From contig CM034126.1 in assembly GCA_019914995.1 (NCBI GenBank), positions 7,631,001 through 7,695,000 of the forward strand: a DNA stretch of 64,000 nt, read 5' to 3'. Origin of the DNA: Acanthochlamys bracteata. Its lineage: Eukaryota; Streptophyta; Magnoliopsida; Pandanales; Velloziaceae. A program made the position numbers and the translations under genes. Numbering within the stretch: the first letter of the stretch is position 1; every line of letters starts with the position of its first letter. Below the pieces are notes generated by a model. That model made no database searches, was not told the origin of the DNA, and saw only the letters and a program-made list of their open reading frames with translations. Of this stretch, positions 58,171 through 64,000 are shown one piece after another.

Positions 58171-60573
58171 TCGTAATCCGATTGAGATAAATTTTGTCAG
58201 TATGTTACTGACTCATAATTCTTCATATATAATAGTAGAGACTATATTTGGAGGTCTCCACCACCATGGAGTGTGCTGGAGTGTGTACACGGGTTTTGGA
58301 GTGCCCATATCCTTGAAAAGATATATGCACATTATGAACTTGTGCATAGGATTGGCGCACATTGGCCAATATAAGTTGCATTGAAAAGATTATATTTCAT
58401 CTCCACCAATGGATATGAAGAACTATAAGTCGTGAACATGTCAATAAAATTTCATCTCAATCGGGCTGCGATTCAATTTTCATCCTTCTACTTGATCAAG
58501 ATGACAGAAAAAAAAAATATTATGTTTTACAAATTTTGTCAAAATTTCTCTTTCTGTCATAGTAAGCTATGTAATATATATTAAGCTACCGTGCACATAC
58601 TTCGCACTTAATTAGTTATATATAACCAACTTAGTACTACATAGAAACCTAGAACATTGCTAGAACCTCAGTTGAGTGTTATGTGTTGTAAGCATTAATA
58701 GTATTCTCAGAGTATCACTATCTAAGACATTCCACATAATGCTCTGATACCATAGTTGAGAGTCATGTAATTAAAAGACACTAATCAAGAGGTTACTTAG
58801 TATAGGTTCTACAATATTAAGTCTAAAGTATGATAGATTAATGATCTATTCGTCTTGTATGCTAAGGCGTATAATATTGTTAGATCAATTCTTTGTTGGT
58901 AGATTGAGTGGTTGTTCGTTGTAGATATTGTTGTACATATGACTATATACTATTGTTGATTTTAGTTTCCATGTTTGTTCCATGAGATATTATGACAATT
59001 TTGATTCATTATGTATAACCTTGAATTATTTTATAAATGGTAGGTTGTCCAAATTATTGAGAGTAGTTATAAGTTTCAAATTGTACCTGTTTTTATTTGC
59101 TTGATAATGAAGTGTTTTAGCAGGTGTTGTTGTTTTGTCTGTTTGTTTTGTGAAGTGAACATTCAATGTGAAGAATGGAGGTGTTGCTAGTGCTGATTAT
59201 GTACTTTGATCCCCCTTAATTGGATTAGAAGATTGGTTTATTAGGGTGGTTCGTGATGTAAGATCTCCCCAATTGTTAAGTGGTTTGTGATGCAAGTACT
59301 CTTATGTCTCCATTAGCATTGCATGGAAATAGAGTTTAGAAGGATAAGTGATTAAGATTATAGGTGCGGTTAATTTTATGGCTATCTGAAATGGGATCTA
59401 TTTCGTTTTCTGGATACATTTCTTAATGTTTCTTAATTTATTATACCCTGTTCTTGGGGTCTTATAGTTATGTGGAACATGGTGTAGCTCTTTTCTTAAA
59501 GAGTTTACCCTTTTGGTTAGTTAGTGGTATCTTTTACTCTTGTTATTTTATTCTGTGTTCTCATAGTATACTTGATTTTCAAAGATGTTGTAGCATCCTT
59601 GGGGTAGCAAGATTTTGTTAGAGTTATCTCTTTGTCAATTTATTTTGGAACTTTGGTATTCATGAGTTATCAAGTGTAACATGATTTCATGATTTAGGTG
59701 TCCTTTCCTAGATGATGCGTCGCTTTCTTTTCATGTTCTCGCTAGTTCTTCCTGTAACATAGCACTTCGTGCAAGTTTCTCGCAATTTAACCTTGTTACT
59801 ATTGTGATAGTATTCATATTTTGTTTCGCTCTTGTTTGTCTTAGTATAGTTCGTTGAGACATCTTTATGATATGTAGATTTTCCCTTCTGTAAAATTAAC
59901 TTCTTATGGAAGGTGGACTATTTTGACTTCTCTTAAGTCTTGATTCAATGTTGTTCTTTCACAAGGTCCATCCTACTTTGCGTGCTCATGTTTCATGAAT
60001 AAGGTTGGTGTCCTTAGTAAGTAATACAGTGTTTTGTTTGCCCTCTGGTGTTCACAAAATTCGAGAATGATTTTTGTTAAATGGGGGCAGCATTGCAATA
60101 CCCTAAGTTTTAAGTTAGCGGTACTGATCAATGTATATCTCCTTCAATGGGCTAATCCCAGATAAGTGCCATTTCCTTATTTTCTCCAATATTCTAGATT
60201 TCTCTTGATCCCTCTTTTTTCTTCTTTCCTTACTTGCTCCCTATCGTAGTAGCTTCTCATGTGTCGTCTCCCTCCCGTGTGTGATCTACTCCCCTCGACG
60301 CCGCCTGACTGAAATTCGCTCAAGGGGCTTCTCCTTGCTTTCTTCTTGGCCAACATCATTCTTGTCGCTGCTCAGGCCAGCTAAAATATGTCGCCGCACC
60401 AAAGGGTAAAACCCTAGATATTCGTCGGAGCTCTTCACCTGACTCTACTACTTGAGCCATAATAATCTTTCTCCTCACCATTTTATCATCTTCTCCTCTG
60501 TCAATTGAATTTTATCATCTTCTCTTTGTCAATTGAAAGGAATTGTAGCTCTAGGCGTTGGCATGCACGAGTT
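58170..60573. other. No supported gene; possible LTR remnant
   Basis: No recognisable frames. The stretch contains an orphan primer-binding site (58741-58752, listed separately). About 60080-60100 reads ATGGGGGCAGCATTGCAATACCC, which resembles a polypurine tract followed by an LTR start, but I found no partner LTR. A GC-richer block at 60.2-60.45 kb looks like an untranslated leader. Confidence 0.35.
58741..58752 (-). other. tRNA-iMet primer-binding site, orphan
   Basis: GCTCTGATACCA on the plus strand is the exact inverse of TGGTATCAGAGC, the primer-binding site complementary to initiator tRNA-Met used by plant LTR elements and pararetroviruses. It is in minus orientation, while the nearest viral frames are on the plus strand. 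So it belongs either to an LTR element now lost or to an inverted viral piece. Confidence 0.65.
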
Positions 60574-62582
60574 CACTACATATAAAACCTTTTTAGCGAC
60601 CAGACCTACAGCGACTAGAAAAAGGTAGTCGCCACTAAAGTCAATGGCGACTAAGAAGATGAAAATCGCTATTAGTTTTCCTAAAAGCAACTAATACATC
60701 CATGCAGTAGCTAAAGTACAAGCAAAAGCGACTCGAGATACAACTTGTCGTTATTCCTTTCACAACAACGACTTGGTTGACTAATAGTCGCTGCTATATA
60801 ATGTAATAGCGACTAACGTATTGAAAATCCCTAGATTTTAAAGTAATAGCGACTGGTTGATTTGTTAGTCATTATAACTTTTAGCCATTTAGTTATTAAT
60901 CGCTATTGGTTTTTCATAGATTAGACCCGACTGTATTTTTCTTCTCTTCTCACGCTCGATTTTTAGGTTTTCCATTCGCTCCGCTGCTCTGGCCAGCTCC
61001 TTTCTTCGGCAACTCCTTTCATACGCTCTACCAACCACATTTCCTCACTCTCCGCCGGATAGCTTCCTTCCCTCTCCACCAACGAGCTTTTTTCGTTCCG
61101 GTGGCTGAATTCTTTGCTAGCTGAGAGATTTCTTTGTCCGGCCGCCGAGAGCTGCCTTCCCTCTCCACAACCAAGCTTTCTTTGTTCAGTCCGACTAGCT
61201 CGACATAAGCTCTGCTGAATTCTTCATTTCCTGCCAGCTTGCTGTTTAATCTGGCTAGGTTTGCTCAAGTCAATTGCATTGTTTTGATAGTGTTGATTTG
61301 TCAACTAACATTAAAATTGCTTTTGAATTTGGATGTTAAATTATGAACTTCAATTGCGACGATCATGGGAGTATATAATTTCATGACTTTAACGCATTTA
61401 TGGTTGTGATTTATATGCATTTCTAGTTATGATTTCATAATTTGCTATATTTATCTATTTTATGGAAAACAAGAAAATAAGAAAGCTGCTTATAATTTGT
61501 GACGATATTAGTCTATTTTGTGATATGTATACTAAACAATATGGAAGCCAACATATCGATGATATTAGTGACAAAAATTAGGATATAGAAATTTGCTTAT
61601 GATTAAGTCAACTATGTAATCCTAATTTGCCTACAAATTAATCAAGTATATTACAAATAAATAGTTGTAATAGTTTTATCAAATAAAAGATTTCTAGTGT
61701 TACACAAGTATTTTATTTAATTGTAATAATTAATTTAGATAGTTTGTTGCAGGAATGGACAAAAGTTGGATGAGAATTAAAAATAGAGTGATCAAGGAAT
61801 ACATCAATAGAGTTAAACAGTTTATGAAGTTTGCTTACAAGTATTTTGGGGATATGGAGAGAATTCAATACCCATGCAAATTTTGTTTAAATGTGTATTG
61901 GCAAATCTGGAAAGTGGTTGAAATACACTTAGTAACAAAAGGAATCACGAGAGGGTATACAACTTGGAGTGATCACGGAGAAATACTTCCATCAATAGTT
62001 AGTCGGATGAGAATTGAAAAGACTAGTGTAGTTCCAACAAATGAAATAGATAGTGATGGTGAGGACGATCAGTTACTTGAATTGAGACAAGATGTGAATA
62101 GAAGCATGTCCATTGATGTTGGGTGTGAGGTTCAAACCTTTCAAGCTACAAAGACGATCGATGGTATTCTGAAGATGTTATGTGATATTGCTCTTGAATA
62201 TCACTCAATTCCATCATCGTATTACAAGGCTAAAAGGGTACTACGAGATTTGGGATTGGAATGCGAGCCTATTCATCCACTGACTCCGAGGCTGCGAAGA
62301 TTATTTATGTTGGCATAAAGAAGAGCGTGTTTCGAAAGAAAATTTATTAAGGCATCCGGTATATAGCAAAGCTTGGAGGCAATTTGATGAGAAGCATTCT
62401 TCGTTCGCAGAGGATCCCAGTAAATGTACGGTTGGGTTTATCAATGGATGGTTCACTCCATTCAACTACATGAGTAAACCAAATAGCATGTGGCCTATGA
62501 CAGTTACACCATACAACTTGCCTACGTGGAGATGCATAAAGGAGCCTTTTGTTATATTCTCATTATTAATTCCCATAACAAG
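60574..62582 (+). mobile_element. CACTA transposon, 5' part with left terminus
   Basis: It begins CACTACATATAAAACC, followed by TTTTTAGCGACCAG and at least eight sub-terminal GCGACTA/TAGTCGC words in both directions, up to about 60.9 kb. This is typical of plant CACTA ends. A CT-rich leader (60.95-61.25 kb) and an intron (acceptor TTGTTGCAG at about 61752) precede the TNP2 frame. The right end lies outside the window. A gypsy derivative has inserted at 62583. Confidence 0.85.
61755..62582 (+). pseudogene. CACTA TNP2 transposase, N-terminal half, frameshifted and interrupted
   Basis: The frame starts MDKSWMRIKNRVIKEYINRV and contains IQYPCKFCLNVYW, the transposase-associated N-terminal domain. 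Then comes a decayed TNP2 start (ILKMLCDIALEYHSIPSSYY). It stops at 62318, but a shifted frame carries on: HPVYSKAWRQFDEKHSSFAE, MWPMTVTPYNLP and FSLLIPITS, the standard TNP2 blocks. So one frameshift near 62.29 kb kills the protein, and the gypsy insertion at 62583 interrupts it again. The frame resumes at 63979 with HLVKDLD, as in TNP2 (GKDLDVYL). Confidence 0.9.
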
Positions 62583-62830
62583 TGTCACGGTATGGCTATT
62601 TGGGCTATTCTCTCTATCAAAATTACCTTGTTAAAATACTTTTTACATAGGTAAAATTACCATGTACATAAAGCCAAATCTAGAGTATGGTAGAATACTC
62701 TAGATAAAAGATAGATCAAAAGAATCTAGAGTAGGTTAGAGAATACTCTAAAAAGGTGGAGACTTTTATAAGCAATATTTTTTAAAAACTTTTCGGACCA
62801 TGTATTCTCCACCGCCCGATCAAAGCAACT
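62583..62830 (+). repeat. Truncated 5' LTR
   Basis: TGTCACGGTATGGCTATT ... GAATCTAGAGTAGGTTAGA ... ATTCTCCACCGCCCGATCAA matches the first half of the LTR at 63451 almost base for base. It then jumps into the protease region without the second half, the primer-binding site or gag. Confidence 0.9.
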
Positions 62831-62849
62831 TGAAGAAGTAAAGATGGGT

Positions 62850-63315
62850 TCCTTACAACTCCATTCCATCAAAGCCAACAAAAATGTGCCACGACGTGAA
62901 GTGTAGGGGCGACCGTACGTGATGGCCAAGGTTAATGGGCAAGAGGTACGCGTCTTGGTGGACACAAGGGCTACCCACAACTTCCTTGAGGAGAAGGAAG
63001 CTAGAAAACTTAGAATCAAGTACGAAACAGGACGAGGATAGCTTAAAGCAGTCAATCGCAACCCAAATCAATTTTAGGAGTAGCTCGTGGAGTAAAGGCA
63101 CGCATAGGTGAGTGCTTGACCTTGTGGACTTCTCTGTTGTAAACATGGATGATTTTTCGATAGTGCTTGGGATGGAGTTCCTGGATCGTGTGAAGGCCAT
63201 ACCTATCCCCTTTGCCAACTCCATGTGGATTTTGGATGAAGGGCATGTGTGTATGAAACCTTTGTCGCGTGAAGCGAATATCCAGGTCAAGACTGTTTCT
63301 GCCATGCAACTCTAA
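62850..63315 (+). pseudogene. Gypsy protease region
   Basis: A frame reads VNGQEVRVLVDTRATHNFLE, the retropepsin box with D-T-G changed to D-T-R. A stop follows. A second frame (63112-63315) reads LDLVDFSVVNMDDFSIVLGM then EFLDRVKAIPIPF, the conserved end of gypsy proteases. The Gly-to-Arg change and the frame break make it inactive. Confidence 0.82.
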
Positions 63316-63450
63316 AATGAGCCTACATGTCGAGACGAGCTGCCAAAAGAAAACAAAGGGTTCAAGCAGAAGAAGCCACCCTACCAGGAGGAGTTCCGCT
63401 ACAACTCCGCACAATCACGATGAGGGCATCGCGAAATAGGTGGGGGAGAA
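63316..63450 (+). other. 3' internal remnant and polypurine tract
   Basis: A short Arg/Lys-rich stretch (63316-63438) joins the protease to GGTGGGGGAGAA, the polypurine tract at 63439-63450. The same polypurine tract stands beside the LTR at 38955. Confidence 0.75.
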
Positions 63451-63973
63451 TGTCACGGTATGGCTACTTTGGCTATTCTCTCCATCGAAATTATCTTGTT
63501 AAAATGCTTTTTACCTAGGTAAAATTATCTTGTACATAAAGCCAAATCTAGAGTATGGTAGAATACTCTAGATAAAGGATAGTTGACATGAATCTAGAGT
63601 AGGTTAGATCATACTCTAGAAAGGTGGAGACTTTCGTAAGAAATATTTTTTAAGAACTTTCCGGACCATGTATTCTCCACCGTCCAATCAAAGCAATCTC
63701 CACCGTCCGTTGAGGAGGTGGAGGAGCTCTAAATAGGAGAGTAAGGACCCCCATTTGGAGCATCAAGCAAATCAAATAAGAGCTGTACCAAGCCAAAGTA
63801 ATATAAAGTTTTCCTTCAAAAAAGCTCTCTCTTCATGTGTTTCTTACTTTCCCTCTAGTCTATTCAAGTTTCCTTAGCTATTTTTGATAGCTCGTTGGGT
63901 GAAATGCTGACTTAGCCACAAAGGAGTGTGACTAAGTGCCACACAAGCCAAGGTAAAACTCTAGGCCCATGAC
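63451..63973 (+). repeat. Chromovirus 3' LTR, plus orientation
   Basis: It starts TGTCACGGTATGGCTAC and ends GGCCCATGAC(A), 523-524 bp. It includes a TATA-like GCTCTAAATAGG. Its second half is the same family as the LTR at 38480-38955, with the upstream half more diverged. After its end the TNP2 frame resumes. Confidence 0.9.
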
Positions 63974-64000
63974 ACAAGTCACTTGGTAAAGATTTAGATG

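Larger units (their letters stand above)
62583..63973 (+). mobile_element. Deletion-derived chromovirus element in CACTA, with 5-bp target duplication
   Basis: It begins TGTCACGGTATGG. The first about 248 bp (to about 62830) is a truncated 5' LTR, matching the start of the 3' LTR at 63451. Then come a protease region, a polypurine tract (about 63440-63450) and a full LTR (63451-63973). RT, RNase H and integrase are absent. ACAAG precedes (62578-62582) and follows (63974-63978) the element, a 5-bp duplication usual for gypsy elements. The LTR's final CA shares its A with the duplication. Confidence 0.9.

Noticed and set aside
60177..60359. Basic minus-strand frame of 60 codons
   Set aside because: No domain, no continuation, and the plus strand looks like an untranslated leader.
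62726..63414. Three overlapping minus-strand open frames of 111-150 codons
   Set aside because: They are antisense to the gypsy protease region, which has clear retropepsin motifs on the plus strand.
1..64000. CRISPR arrays, rRNA or tRNA genes
   Set aside because: No regularly spaced identical repeats, no rRNA-like blocks and no A-box/B-box pair with a cloverleaf were noticed. A tRNA scan was not possible by eye, so a missed tRNA cannot be excluded.

Overview
This is a stretch of flowering-plant nuclear DNA. It is AT-rich, with GT-AG introns, plant transposon families and endogenous plant pararetroviruses. Codon and splice usage suggest an angiosperm; the species cannot be named from the sequence. 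It holds one intact host gene and a large nested pile of mobile and viral DNA.

Region 1 (1-4.6 kb) is intergenic. No gene is supported; there is a degenerate tandem repeat at about 3.75-3.9 kb. Region 2 (4.64-27.9 kb, + strand) is a complete gene for the golgin Protein GRIP. It has a non-coding first exon and 21 coding exons that join in frame with no internal stop, giving 2430 nt and 809 residues. The protein is a long coiled coil ending in a GRIP domain that anchors it to the trans-Golgi through ARL1-type GTPases. The gene is spread over 23 kb because its introns hold transposons: a hAT-like MITE, a GGGGGCGTTTGGG-type MITE, and, in the 7.3 kb intron 17, a decayed antisense Ty1/copia element that itself carries a hAT MITE with a perfect 8-bp target duplication.

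Region 3 (28-41.25 kb, mostly - strand) is decayed transposons: a Ty3/gypsy fragment with a MITE in it, a DNA-transposon end with a MITE nested in it, a decayed CACTA (TNP2) transposase, and a chromovirus-type gypsy element in the order pol-LTR-gag, which suggests a tandem with a shared LTR.

Region 4 (41.25-54.6 kb) is a cluster of endogenous pararetrovirus (Caulimoviridae-like) DNA, interrupted at 48.65-52.86 kb by an AT-rich transposon-like segment. Movement-protein-like, protease, reverse transcriptase and RNase H regions read on the + strand, and a second, partial copy reads on the - strand. Six copies of the viral TATA/leader region occur in opposing orientations, two pairs forming large palindromes. 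The whole cluster lies between the gag (54.6-55.5 kb) and pol (39-41.25 kb) of the same kind of gypsy element, with about 40 bp of gypsy sequence repeated at the two junctions, as if a rearranged viral concatemer integrated into it.

Region 5 (55.5-58.2 kb, +) is a second, different pararetrovirus relic with a badnavirus/tungrovirus-like RT, carrying another MITE. Region 6 (58.2-60.57 kb) has no supported gene, only an orphan tRNA-iMet primer-binding site. Region 7 (60.57 kb to the end, +) is the left end of another CACTA element. Its TNP2 reading frame is interrupted by a deletion-derived chromovirus relative with two LTR pieces and a 5-bp target duplication; the TNP2 frame resumes right after it.

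Functionally, only GRIP looks active. All transposon and viral reading frames contain stops, frameshifts or deletions.
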